A stretch of 35,014 nucleotides of DNA, from IMG/VR virus record IMGVR_UViG_3300044620_000972, positions 1-35,014 of that record; one strand, given 5' to 3'. The position numbers were made by a program, and so were the translations under genes. Numbering within the stretch: the stretch's first letter is position 1; every line of letters begins with the position of its first letter. Under the pieces are notes generated by a model. That model was given only the letters and a program-made list of their open reading frames with translations. It searched no databases and was not told where the DNA came from. This document shows, in pieces, positions 25,176-31,836 of this stretch. The stretch is from a virus.

Positions 25176-25847
25176 ATGGCAGACATATGCATAAATTTTA
25201 CAGTACCGATAAATTTGAATCCAAAATTTGATATTATATGGTCTTTTGAATATTCAATTGTTGGTGGAGAAGAAGCGTCTGCTGGATTCACTACGTTCTT
25301 ATACCAAACTGGAGGGAACTTATTAAATGGTGGAGAATACTCTTCTTTAGGTTATGGACCAAAAGGTTCTAGATCTGGAATATCTGAAGGTTATATTTGT
25401 ATTGGATTAGATTCAGATGGAGAATTCTCCAAACAATATTTGATGAATACTGGAGTTAATTATAACAATAGTGATACATTAACTGTACGTTCAAAAAAAT
25501 CTACTGATCCATTTTATTTGATAGATTCGTTTCCTCTATCTTCTTATGAAATACCAGTCGTAACTCAATCAGAAATTTATAATAGATTAAAGTTTTGTCT
25601 TACAGATTCTGGTAATACATTACATATGTATTGCTTAGATAAAGCAAGTAATGAATATTTTCTAGTTAAAACAGTAAAACCCAATCTGAATATAGCATAT
25701 AATCCAAGTAATCCAATTATGCTAAATGTTGGGTTTAGTTATGCATCCCCAGTAAAACCGGGGATGCCAAAAGCTATTTTTAATATTAAAAATGTAAATG
25801 TTCAAGGAGTATCTACATCAATCATGTCTGTAGCCTCCGCGACTTAA
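25176..25847 (+). CDS. L-type-lectin-like (concanavalin A fold) late protein
   Basis: The protein has 223 residues. The strand order resembles an L-type lectin or concanavalin A-like jelly roll: GFTTFLYQTGGNLLNGG, GYICIGLDSDGEFSKQYL (compare GVGFDSxGxF), NSDTLTVRS, RLKFCLTDSGNTLHMYCL, then IMLNVGFSYASPVK and a final FNIKNVNVQG (compare the lectin F-x-I-x-N-x-x-V). Such domains bind carbohydrate. It lies beside the fibre and Ig-like genes on the other strand and has a late promoter, so a virion-borne adhesin is inferred. There is no signal peptide. The 3' end overlaps the convergent gene at 25822 by 26 bases. Confidence 0.6.
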   Translation: MADICINFTVPINLNPKFDIIWSFEYSIVGGEEASAGFTTFLYQTGGNLLNGGEYSSLGYGPKGSRSGISEGYICIGLDSDGEFSKQYLMNTGVNYNNSDTLTVRSKKSTDPFYLIDSFPLSSYEIPVVTQSEIYNRLKFCLTDSGNTLHMYCLDKASNEYFLVKTVKPNLNIAYNPSNPIMLNVGFSYASPVKPGMPKAIFNIKNVNVQGVSTSIMSVASAT

Positions 25848-26064
25848 ATTCACATTTAATATCATGTAACATTGCTGGATATCTTTCTTCAATATATTTC
25901 AAGAAAGCCTTCTGCTTCATCCAAATATTTGAGGATGACTCCATTTTATCATTAGCGAATTGATTAACATAATCAACTGCTTCCAGTAAGCAACCCCATC
26001 TACAGAATTCTTCAAGAGTCATTGAATCTGATTGCTTATTCTTTAAGTTAATAGAAATGTTCAT
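25822..26064 (-). CDS. Hypothetical small protein
   Basis: The protein has 80 residues from the ATG at 26064 and is not recognised. It is charged and probably helical: LEEFCRWGCLLEAVDYVNQF, then a Lys/Glu-rich helix with WMKQKAFLKYIEERYP. The start at 26064 overlaps the stop of the preceding gene as ATGA, so translation is probably coupled; an ATG at 26082 in frame would add six residues. The 3' end overlaps the lectin-like gene on the other strand by 26 bases. Confidence 0.6.
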   Translation of the reverse strand: MNISINLKNKQSDSMTLEEFCRWGCLLEAVDYVNQFANDKMESSSNIWMKQKAFLKYIEERYPAMLHDIKCEFKSRRLQT

Positions 26065-26462
26065 TTTAGATGATTTTTGCATAAAAATCCAAGTAATGCC
26101 GCAGCTACTTCTGATGAACGTGTATTACAACCCATCAAGTTTATGGCTTCAACATCTGCTATCATACTATCAAAAATCTTCTTAATCGTCAACTTTTTAA
26201 TCGCATTCGTATCTCCATTTATGTTGTCTGAAATTAAATCTTTGCAAAGCTTTAAAATAGATTTCAATAAATCAGTACCATTTGTAGCCTTACTATGATT
26301 AATTCTACCATAATTATAAGAAGACATTAAAGTTTTATCTTGAGATAAAACGAATGTTTGAATAGCATCATCTATGTTGATCGTTTCTACTTTCTGATCA
26401 GTAATAGTAATAGATGATGGCACTTCAATAGCATTATTAAGTTCTGATGATTTAAATTCCAT
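26061..26462 (-). CDS. Hypothetical protein
   Basis: The protein has 133 residues and is not recognised. The N-terminal 35 residues contain strands (SSITITDQKVETINI). The rest is helical, with LLKSILKLCKDLISDNI, TIKKIFDSMIADVEAINLMG and a C-terminal helix EVAAALLGFLCKNHLK. No catalytic motif or membrane segment is visible. It is the middle gene of a three-gene unit (26895 to 25822): its start lies 2 bases past the stop of the membrane protein gene and its stop overlaps the next start. Confidence 0.65.
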   Translation of the reverse strand: MEFKSSELNNAIEVPSSITITDQKVETINIDDAIQTFVLSQDKTLMSSYNYGRINHSKATNGTDLLKSILKLCKDLISDNINGDTNAIKKLTIKKIFDSMIADVEAINLMGCNTRSSEVAAALLGFLCKNHLK

Positions 26463-26463
26463 A

Positions 26464-26895
26464 TTATTGATTTTGTTGAAGTCGATTAATTAATTTAGAA
26501 TAGACCTCAGCGAATTTTTCGTCTTCTTTTTCTAGATTCACTGGGTCCGTTGATAAAAAACTTTTTACCTGAACATCTACAGCAATTTTTCTATCACAAT
26601 CTTGACATGTATAAGAGTTATCTCCATTCAATTCAATAGGTATAAAATGTCTACAAGCTCTATCACAAGGACAAGAAATTTCACAACCTTGTTTAGAATA
26701 TTCTTTCAATCTTTCATTATAAACCTTCTCAAACTTTTGCTTGAGATAATCTTTATAAACATTATAAATTACAGTTTGTACTACTGTAGTAAAAACAAAA
26801 TATTTTATAAAACCAATCCAATCATTTGAAAATAAAAACGCGACACTGCTACTTATAGTAAGTAGAGTTAATAAAGATTTCACGACATTAGTCAT
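26464..26895 (-). CDS. Membrane protein with a cysteine-rich, zinc-ribbon-like domain
   Basis: The protein has 143 residues. Two hydrophobic segments are visible at about 5-23 (LLTLLTISSSVAFLF) and 28-46 (GFIKYFVFTTVVQTVIY), a likely membrane hairpin. A basic linker follows, then six cysteines: C71-x3-C75-x-C77-x3-C81-x-H83 and C97-x2-C100, a layout that could bind one or two zinc ions. The C-terminal 40 residues are a charged helix. Function unknown. It leads a three-gene unit and has a late-like box (TATAAAATA) 5 bases before the start. It might act at the host inner membrane late in infection, which is inference only. Confidence 0.65.
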   Translation of the reverse strand: MTNVVKSLLTLLTISSSVAFLFSNDWIGFIKYFVFTTVVQTVIYNVYKDYLKQKFEKVYNERLKEYSKQGCEISCPCDRACRHFIPIELNGDNSYTCQDCDRKIAVDVQVKSFLSTDPVNLEKEDEKFAEVYSKLINRLQQNQ

Positions 26896-26900
26896 GTATC

Positions 26901-26909
26901 TATTTTATA
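26901..26909 (-). promoter_or_regulatory. Late-like promoter of the membrane protein gene (TATAAAATA)
   Basis: The box has one extra A compared with TATAAATA and ends 5 bases before the ATG at 26895. Confidence 0.5.
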
Positions 26910-26930
26910 ACAAATATCTATATAGTCAAT

Positions 26931-27296
26931 CTATTTTTTAGGATCTAACTCATCCAATAAAGTTATTAATCCGATAAGATCTCTAAGTAAATTATCTAAT
27001 TGTTCTTTAGATTTTTCTATTACTATTTTTCCTGTACGTTTCAGAGATTTATTGGATTCTGCCTGTTCATACTTCTTTCTAAGTTGAAGGGCAGCAGCAT
27101 AAATATCACCTACGTCTTTTACTACGAAATTCAATTCGTGTGGTAATAATGTAGTGTTAACAGATACGAAATCAGCATCACTAGTAGGAACTTTAATTTT
27201 CTGTAATGGATCATCTTTAGAACCCGGTCCAATACCACTTACTGAACGATTAGCGTCCATCATCTGTTGATCTTCTGACAAAATTCTTCTCTTCAT
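26931..27296 (-). CDS. Hypothetical protein
   Basis: The protein has 121 residues and is not recognised. It begins MKRRILSEDQQMMDANRSVS, followed by a Gly/Asp/Pro-rich stretch, then VNTTLLPHELNFVVKDVGDI and a helical C-terminal half (AALQLRKKYEQAESNKSLK, LDNLLRDLIGLITLLDEL) that could form a coiled coil. The late box lies 8 bases before the ATG, looser than elsewhere. It is divergent from the gene at 27335, with 38 bases between, so both are probably late and possibly act together. Confidence 0.65.
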   Translation of the reverse strand: MKRRILSEDQQMMDANRSVSGIGPGSKDDPLQKIKVPTSDADFVSVNTTLLPHELNFVVKDVGDIYAAALQLRKKYEQAESNKSLKRTGKIVIEKSKEQLDNLLRDLIGLITLLDELDPKK

Positions 27297-27304
27297 TATG
27301 AAAT

Positions 27305-27312
27305 TATTTAAT
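27305..27312 (-). promoter_or_regulatory. Late promoter of the gene at 27296 (ATTAAATA)
   Basis: ATTAAATA is 8 bases before the ATG, the longest spacing in the set; the leader would be about three bases. Confidence 0.55.
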
Positions 27313-27320
27313 CTAAATGT

Positions 27321-27328
27321 GCTAAATA
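27321..27328 (+). promoter_or_regulatory. Late promoter of the gene at 27335 (GCTAAATA)
   Basis: GCTAAATA is 6 bases before the ATG, back to back with the box at 27305-27312. Confidence 0.7.
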
Positions 27329-27334
27329 AAGTAT

Positions 27335-27775
27335 ATGAGTATTAATGCGTATGAATCCGCTTTCTTAAAGATTTTAAGAGAAGAACCAGAAGTTTCGCCA
27401 GAAGAAATTAGCGACAGAGAAGCCATGGCTCAAACATTAGACGATGGTACTTCTCCAGAAGATTTTGATGTTGAAGGTGCTGATACAGCGCAAAAGCATA
27501 TCGAAGCTACAACTCAAATGCAACAAAAGATGGTAGGAGAATTGCAAAGTTGGATTGGTGAACTAGAGAAGTTCTCCAAATTCTTAAATGATCCAAGTAA
27601 TCCATCTTCTATGCAATCAAGACTTAGAAATGCTGTACCAGATACAATTTTCGATAAGATCAGAGTAGCAGAAAATAAAAAGATTGCACGTGTTTCGATG
27701 GAAGTAACTTCTCTTAACGAAATGTTAAAGGGTTACTTATCATCCTCACAAGATCCTAAGTTCAAAGGAGTCTAA
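27335..27775 (+). CDS. Hypothetical acidic late protein
   Basis: The protein has 146 residues and is not recognised. The first half is acidic (LREEPEVSPEEISDREAMAQ, DFDVEGADTAQ). The second half is helical with LQSWIGELEKFSKFLNDP, then KIARVSMEVTSLNEMLKGYL. The acidic, helical make-up would suit a scaffold or core protein but there is no motif to prove it. The stop shares four bases (27772-27775, CTAA) with the convergent primase gene. Confidence 0.65.
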   Translation: MSINAYESAFLKILREEPEVSPEEISDREAMAQTLDDGTSPEDFDVEGADTAQKHIEATTQMQQKMVGELQSWIGELEKFSKFLNDPSNPSSMQSRLRNAVPDTIFDKIRVAENKKIARVSMEVTSLNEMLKGYLSSSQDPKFKGV

Positions 27776-28797
27776 CGACATCCACTAAGACTAACCATTC
27801 CTCTCAATCCAGTTTGAGAGTTATCTAGAATATACTTATAAGGTATTTCTATACCAGTCTTTGAACGCATAATAATATCATTAAAGTCTTTAAAACACTT
27901 TCCTAAATCTTTAGGCCAGATAAAAACGGTTTCATTCATCTCTAGTAATTTTTTAGTTTTACTATGAGATGCTGAATCAATCCATTGAGAATCTAGAACC
28001 CAAATTCTTTTCTTAAAGTCTAAACTATTAATTTGTTCTTTTTGTTTTTGATTGAACAAAACATAAGACTTCTCTTGAATTCCTCCAACAGCTACACCAT
28101 TCTTACAAAAGAATGAATTGATTGGACCTTCAAACACGAATACATAATCTGAATTAGGATCAACTCTATCAAAGTTAAATAAGCTTTTTTCGCCATTCTG
28201 TTTTGAAATATACTTAGGCAATTTATCAGATGATAGTAATGTTCTACTTTGGTAAAAAACTACTTTACCGTCATCATCATAAAATGGTAATACTAATCTA
28301 TTTTTATGAACTCTATCAGTTAATGAGATATAAAGAGCTTTTGGCTTATTAATAGCTACATCCAACTTTCTATCCTTAACATATTTTAAGGCTACAGAAA
28401 CGATAGCATTAGATTTATAATAATCTACTTGTATAGGATCAAATAAATTGATAGAGTCTTCTGGTAATGAAGGCGTCTCAGACTTTTGTATATTGTTTGT
28501 ATTATCTTGCTGAAGAATGTCGTACTTATTATTCTCAAGATCTTTGATTAGTTCTCTGGGAGACATTCCAGTAATTTCAACTAACCAATTAAATGTATTT
28601 TTTTTGTAACCGCAATTATGACAATACAAAAGATTTTTATCAGGTATGTAGAAAAATCTCTGTTTCTTATTCCAAGAATTTCCCTCTCTACAATGAGGAC
28701 AAGCTGCTTGGTACTTGTTAGTGCCGACAACCCTCTTAGCTCTTCCACCATATTGGAAGAACTTACAAACAACATATTCTTCTGGCACTAAGATCAT
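27772..28797 (-). CDS. 61: DNA primase, gp61-like (zinc finger plus TOPRIM)
   Basis: The protein has 341 residues, the length of T4 gp61 (342). An N-terminal zinc finger has C33-x2-C36 and C59-x2-C62, with RFFYIPDKNLLYCHNCGY between and around. The TOPRIM domain has the catalytic Glu in VFVFEGPINSFF (Glu223) and acidic residues in IWVLDSQ (Asp269). The enzyme makes RNA primers for lagging-strand synthesis together with the gp41 helicase, encoded about 4 kb away. The gene has no late box; a consensus-like sigma-70 promoter lies directly before the ATG and a long inverted repeat spans the start. Confidence 0.93.
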   Translation of the reverse strand: MILVPEEYVVCKFFQYGGRAKRVVGTNKYQAACPHCREGNSWNKKQRFFYIPDKNLLYCHNCGYKKNTFNWLVEITGMSPRELIKDLENNKYDILQQDNTNNIQKSETPSLPEDSINLFDPIQVDYYKSNAIVSVALKYVKDRKLDVAINKPKALYISLTDRVHKNRLVLPFYDDDGKVVFYQSRTLLSSDKLPKYISKQNGEKSLFNFDRVDPNSDYVFVFEGPINSFFCKNGVAVGGIQEKSYVLFNQKQKEQINSLDFKKRIWVLDSQWIDSASHSKTKKLLEMNETVFIWPKDLGKCFKDFNDIIMRSKTGIEIPYKYILDNSQTGLRGMVSLSGCR

Positions 28798-28829
28798 ATA
28801 AGAATCTTAACAGCACCAGAAGAATATGT
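28772..28829. repeat. Inverted repeat spanning the primase promoter and start codon
   Basis: A perfect 14-bp inverted repeat (ACATATTCTTCTGG at 28772-28785, its complement at 28816-28829) encloses a second 6-bp stem (TAAGAT / ATCTTA, 28789-28794 and 28804-28809). The 9-base inner loop (28795-28803) contains the primase ATG. One outer arm is coding (codons 5-9); the other lies in the promoter spacer. Confidence 0.9.
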
Positions 28830-28832
28830 CAA
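28804..28832 (-). promoter_or_regulatory. Sigma-70-type promoter of the primase gene
   Basis: A perfect -35 TTGACA (28827-28832), a 17-base spacer and a -10 TAAGAT (28804-28809), which ends 6 bases before the ATG. Transcription would start at or next to the A of the ATG. Confidence 0.75.
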
Positions 28833-28839
28833 TGATTTC

Positions 28840-29049
28840 TTATACGCTTCTGAATTGATAAGTAACGTCTTCTCTAGTTTTAGCGTCTAAAACTTTAACA
28901 ATACCTTTCTTTAAAAAAGTACCGCTACTTGGATCAATCCAAACAGCTTCTACATGAATTTTATCTCCAACTACAGTTTCTGTAATCCTTGGTTGAACTG
29001 GATTACCAGAAATTTGTGATGTGATTATTTTTGGTTGTACTAGGTTCAT
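28840..29049 (-). CDS. Hypothetical small protein
   Basis: The protein has 69 residues and is not recognised. It is predicted to be mostly beta: VQPKIITSQISGNPVQPRIT, then DKIHVEAVWIDPSSGTFLKK, a GIVKVLDA strand and a final TYQFRSV. The small beta-barrel look might suit a binding or accessory subunit. It has a late box (AATAAATA) exactly 5 bases upstream, although it sits inside the replication block, so it may be expressed late. The box overlaps the stop of the preceding gene. The stop is 42 bases before the primase start. Confidence 0.65.
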   Translation of the reverse strand: MNLVQPKIITSQISGNPVQPRITETVVGDKIHVEAVWIDPSSGTFLKKGIVKVLDAKTREDVTYQFRSV

Positions 29050-29054
29050 AGATG

Positions 29055-29062
29055 TATTTATT
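29055..29062 (-). promoter_or_regulatory. Late promoter of the gene at 29049 (AATAAATA)
   Basis: AATAAATA is 5 bases before the ATG. It is the only good late box inside the helicase-to-primase block. Confidence 0.65.
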
Positions 29063-29489
29063 AAAATGAATCACTTCCTCCCTTATTAGGATTATTATTA
29101 CTCATAAAAATTCTATTCAATAATGTAGCTAAACCATCAGCTTGTAATTGATTCTTCGCATTTAAAATAACGACTGGTTCATTGTCTACATCATATCCAA
29201 GTAAAACGAATGCTCCAAGATATTCTTCAATCATTGATACCAAAGCTTGGTTTTCAACTCTCTTAACCTTTTGTTCTTCTATAAAAGCTTCTTCTAAAGA
29301 CTCTTTCATAATCTTCTCCACATAATCCATATATGCTTTATCCAAAGCATCTTGTTTAGATTGAGTCTTTTTCTTTTTAATCGGAGCCTTCTTCTTTTTA
29401 GGAAGATTCTTACTCGGTTCTTTATCGTTAGGGATTGTCATTTGAAGTGGCTCTTTCCGGTTTTTGTTTGTAGTATTTGTTGGTTTCAT
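29061..29489 (-). CDS. Hypothetical protein with Lys-rich N-terminus
   Basis: The protein has 142 residues. The first 45 are strongly basic with several Lys runs (KKKKAPIKKKKTQ), then a charged helix (YMDYVEKIMKESLEEAFIEE) and a compact C-terminal part with ALVSMIEEYLGAFVLLGYDV and VVILNAKNQLQADGL. Not recognised; the basic tail suggests nucleic acid contact. The start could be the ATG at 29489 (62 bases inside the preceding gene) or the ATG at 29441 (overlap of 14 bases); the latter is the more usual spacing, and 29489 is given as the longest form. Confidence 0.6.
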   Translation of the reverse strand: MKPTNTTNKNRKEPLQMTIPNDKEPSKNLPKKKKAPIKKKKTQSKQDALDKAYMDYVEKIMKESLEEAFIEEQKVKRVENQALVSMIEEYLGAFVLLGYDVDNEPVVILNAKNQLQADGLATLLNRIFMSNNNPNKGGSDSF

Positions 29490-29811
29490 TGACTGTAGGT
29501 ATTCCTTTTTCTACTAATATTTGAACTATAACTTCAATTGACTCTGTACTAACAGAATAATTCTTTTGGAAATAATTTCCACCATCGTTAAATTCAAACA
29601 TTACTTGGTTATTAAAATCTTTATTATGATAGCATGTTAAAAATATTGAAGCTCCACCGGGATCAATTAATACAACCCATTTTCTAGGGTCGATAATATT
29701 AAACTGCTGAAATACTCTCAAGACACAGTATCCAGAATCTCTCATTCTTTTAATGAAATATCCGGGTGTCTTAATCTTATTTTGCTGACGTTTATTAATT
29801 GTTAATTTCAT
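29428..29811 (-). CDS. Hypothetical protein downstream of the sliding clamp
   Basis: The protein has 127 residues and is not recognised. It starts with a basic region (MKLTINKRQQNKIKTPGYFI), followed by RMRDSGYCVLRVFQQFNIID, strands KWVVLIDPGGASIFLTCY and VMFEFNDGGNYF and a C-terminal helix IEVIVQILVEKGIP. No motif for a known activity is visible. Its ATG overlaps the stop of the sliding clamp gene as ATGA, so translation is likely coupled to the clamp. A replication or clamp-linked role is only suggested by this position. Confidence 0.65.
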   Translation of the reverse strand: MKLTINKRQQNKIKTPGYFIKRMRDSGYCVLRVFQQFNIIDPRKWVVLIDPGGASIFLTCYHNKDFNNQVMFEFNDGGNYFQKNYSVSTESIEVIVQILVEKGIPTVNETNKYYKQKPERATSNDNP

Positions 29812-30548
29812 TGTTCGTGAGCAGAAGCTACATATTTCAAAATATAGTTATTATCAAAAATATCGATTGCAATAACACCTACATTAGTATTTATAGAAAC
29901 ACCAACATCATTGGTTTTGTGTCCTGTAATCATTTTAAATAGATCGAATGGGAATGGAACAGATTTTACATTACTACCATCATACGTTTCTGCAATCTTC
30001 ATACTAAAAGTATCCACATTTCTCTTAGTCTTATCATCCAATTCAGCACTGACTCCAACACCATCAGTAGAAATATAAATCTTATTACTATTAGTAATAA
30101 ATGCAGATGATTTAATCAATGATGTAAACACATCAGACTTTACCAAGAACTTAGTATCATACTGAAATTCCATTAACTTTTTAATAGAAACTTTTGGAAG
30201 TGGAATGTTTGATTCATCTGTTAAGAAGATTTTAAACTTATTATTCGTACCAATATATTCAATATTGTTGGAATTCACAATCAGATCTACTGATGGTTCT
30301 TGAATCATATCAAGTGCCTTAATGAGCTTTTTAATGTCAGAAAAACCTAGGTTTAGGTTATCACCACTATATGTAATGTCATCACATTTTGCATATAACT
30401 TAATATTATTCTCAGCATTAACCAAAGAAAAAACGTGTCCGTCACGTAAAGTGAGCAGACACGTTTCTTGTATTCTAGAGATTGGTGTTAAAAACTTGCT
30501 TACAAAATTATTCTTGTTTTGTAGAGTTATTTTTCGAAAGGTTTCCAT
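29808..30548 (-). CDS. 45: Sliding clamp (DNA polymerase processivity factor), gp45-like
   Basis: The protein has 246 residues from the ATG at 30548 (T4 gp45 has 228); an in-frame ATG at 30569 would add seven. The clamp layout shows an N-terminal helix and strands (NFVSKFLTPISRI, CLLTLRDGHVFSLV), LNLGFSDIKKLIKALDMI, a long linking strand (IEYIGTNNKFKIFLTD), a second domain starting DTKFLVKSDVFTSLIK and the final sheet IAIDIFDNNYILKYVA. The trimeric ring tethers polymerase to DNA. In T4 the clamp also activates late promoters, relevant here because late boxes are numerous. The gene overlaps the preceding one by 41 bases and lies in the gp32-to-primase block. Confidence 0.75.
   Translation of the reverse strand: METFRKITLQNKNNFVSKFLTPISRIQETCLLTLRDGHVFSLVNAENNIKLYAKCDDITYSGDNLNLGFSDIKKLIKALDMIQEPSVDLIVNSNNIEYIGTNNKFKIFLTDESNIPLPKVSIKKLMEFQYDTKFLVKSDVFTSLIKSSAFITNSNKIYISTDGVGVSAELDDKTKRNVDTFSMKIAETYDGSNVKSVPFPFDLFKMITGHKTNDVGVSINTNVGVIAIDIFDNNYILKYVASAHEQ
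30431..30466. repeat. Intragenic hairpin in the sliding clamp gene
   Basis: A 9-bp stem AAACGTGTC / GACACGTTT (30431-30439 and 30458-30466) with a second inner 4-bp stem TCAC / GTGA (30442-30445 and 30451-30454) around a GTAAA loop. It falls near codons 27-40 of the clamp. Confidence 0.7.
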
Positions 30549-30879
30549 ACTGTTGTGAGAGCATATCATATATGCCTTTCAACGTATTGTCAATACCAAT
30601 AACAGCATTAACCAATTCTTTAGGAAACGATACACCACTACCAGACATCTGTTCATTAGCAGTAGCTTGCTCTGCGATCGTAGGACGAGAAATAAAGTTT
30701 TCAGGATTATTTTTAATATCCTCAACAGCACGCTCAGCTAATCTAGTGAACTCCTCTCTCTTAGGTTGTAGGTGCGGTTTAGCACCTACAATATTACTAT
30801 CTACTTGCGATACTTCCCTGTAAATATTTCCTAAGAAATTAAGTACAGCCGATCTTGTTTCGAATTCTTCTCTTGTCAT
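30508..30879 (-). CDS. Hypothetical protein between gp32 and the sliding clamp
   Basis: The protein has 123 residues and is not recognised. It is charged and helical: MTREEFETRSAVLNFLGNIY, then REEFTRLAERAVEDIKNNPE, a Ser/Gly/Gln linker and a C-terminal helix LVNAVIGIDNTLKGIYDMLS. The start is 4 bases after the gp32 stop and the end overlaps the clamp start by 41 to 62 bases. The tight packing between gp32 and the clamp suggests a replication-linked role, without direct proof. Confidence 0.65.
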   Translation of the reverse strand: MTREEFETRSAVLNFLGNIYREVSQVDSNIVGAKPHLQPKREEFTRLAERAVEDIKNNPENFISRPTIAEQATANEQMSGSGVSFPKELVNAVIGIDNTLKGIYDMLSQQYGNLSKNNSTKQE

Positions 30880-30883
30880 ATTA

Positions 30884-31765
30884 TTACTTGCTCTTAATTA
30901 CATCTTCAATCAGTTCATCGATTCCAAAATCATCAATCTCAACATCAGAAACAACATCTAAGTCATCCTTTTTGCTGATAGATTCTAGAACTTCATCCTC
31001 TTCAATCTCTCTCTTAGCTTGTGATGATTGCTTAGAAGATTCTTGCTTTTCAGTCTGAGAGTTTACACAAAGGAAATGTGTATTCCAGAACTCCTTAATT
31101 TCTTCTTCAGTCTTGGTTTGAATGATAGTTGTAAGATCAAATACAGAATTTTGAATCTGTTCAACCTTCTCCTTAGACAATCCAAGATCTGATGGTGGAG
31201 AGAAACGACTGCTAGTATAAACAGTATACGGACCTTGCTTTTCTGCCTTCAACTTGAAGTTTACTCCACCTTCACCAAGATCAAATACACGCTGACCAAA
31301 TTCATCACTATCTTCACCATCTACAGCAGCTTCAATAATTTTGTTCAACTGACGACCATAACGAAGAATCTTTACAGTTCCATTGTTTTCTGGATTTTCT
31401 GGATCATCAACTACATAAACATTAACAGCCCAATACTCATTCCACTTTACCTTCTCTGCCTTTTCCTTAAGAAGTTGATTGTCACTCTTCTTAATCTTTA
31501 AACGCTCAGTTCCGATTGGATCTCTCTTACCAAAGGTTTGAAGAGAAATAATAGAAACATAATCTCCAGTGCTAAAACTGTCCCATCCATGAGAATAGTA
31601 ATGAAAGAAAGTAGAACTACCGTCCTTAATATTTGGTACAAGACGAAGAACATATGTCTTACCAGCCTTTGGTTTGAGAATGTTCTTATAAACACTATTA
31701 CCACCATCACCAGATGCCTTACTAAGTGATTCCCTAATTGATTTGAATATTTCAGATGTATACAT
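30884..31765 (-). CDS. 32: Single-stranded DNA-binding protein, gp32-like
   Basis: The protein has 293 residues (T4 gp32 has 301). The OB-fold core shows KPKAGKTYVLRLVPNIKDGS, FFHYYSHGW, EYWAVNVYVVDDPENPEN, KILRYGRQLNKIIEAA and GGVNFKLKAEKQGPYTVYTS, the order seen in gp32. The C-terminal 50 residues are acidic (EIEEDEV, VSDVEIDDFGIDELIED), the tail that recruits partners. Unlike T4 gp32, the core region between about 55 and 90 has no cysteine, so the zinc site seems to be lost. The start codon follows a 71-base G-free, repeat-rich leader that resembles the autoregulatory operator of T4 gene 32. Confidence 0.9.
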   Translation of the reverse strand: MYTSEIFKSIRESLSKASGDGGNSVYKNILKPKAGKTYVLRLVPNIKDGSSTFFHYYSHGWDSFSTGDYVSIISLQTFGKRDPIGTERLKIKKSDNQLLKEKAEKVKWNEYWAVNVYVVDDPENPENNGTVKILRYGRQLNKIIEAAVDGEDSDEFGQRVFDLGEGGVNFKLKAEKQGPYTVYTSSRFSPPSDLGLSKEKVEQIQNSVFDLTTIIQTKTEEEIKEFWNTHFLCVNSQTEKQESSKQSSQAKREIEEDEVLESISKKDDLDVVSDVEIDDFGIDELIEDVIKSK

Positions 31766-31836
31766 AATTAATTGATTTTATTGATATTATTGATTTTATT
31801 GATTATTAATGATTTTAATTTTATTGATTTGTTAAA
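31766..31836 (-). promoter_or_regulatory. G-free AU-rich leader, candidate gp32 autoregulatory operator
   Basis: The 71 bases directly before the gp32 ATG contain no G on the coding strand (no C on the plus strand), so the RNA there can form almost no structure and has no Shine-Dalgarno site. It consists largely of 9-base repeats of the type AAAATCAAT / AATATCAAT. T4 gp32 represses its own translation by coating an unstructured AU-rich leader; the match is by layout only. Confidence 0.6.

Noticed and set aside
30482-30823. Plus-strand open frame across the sliding clamp start
   Set aside because: It is antisense to two overlapping minus-strand genes and has no start signal.
31766-31836. CRISPR-like or satellite repeat before gp32
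   Set aside because: Units are only 9 bases, have no spacers and are in frame with the preceding gene; they are better explained as a leader or operator.
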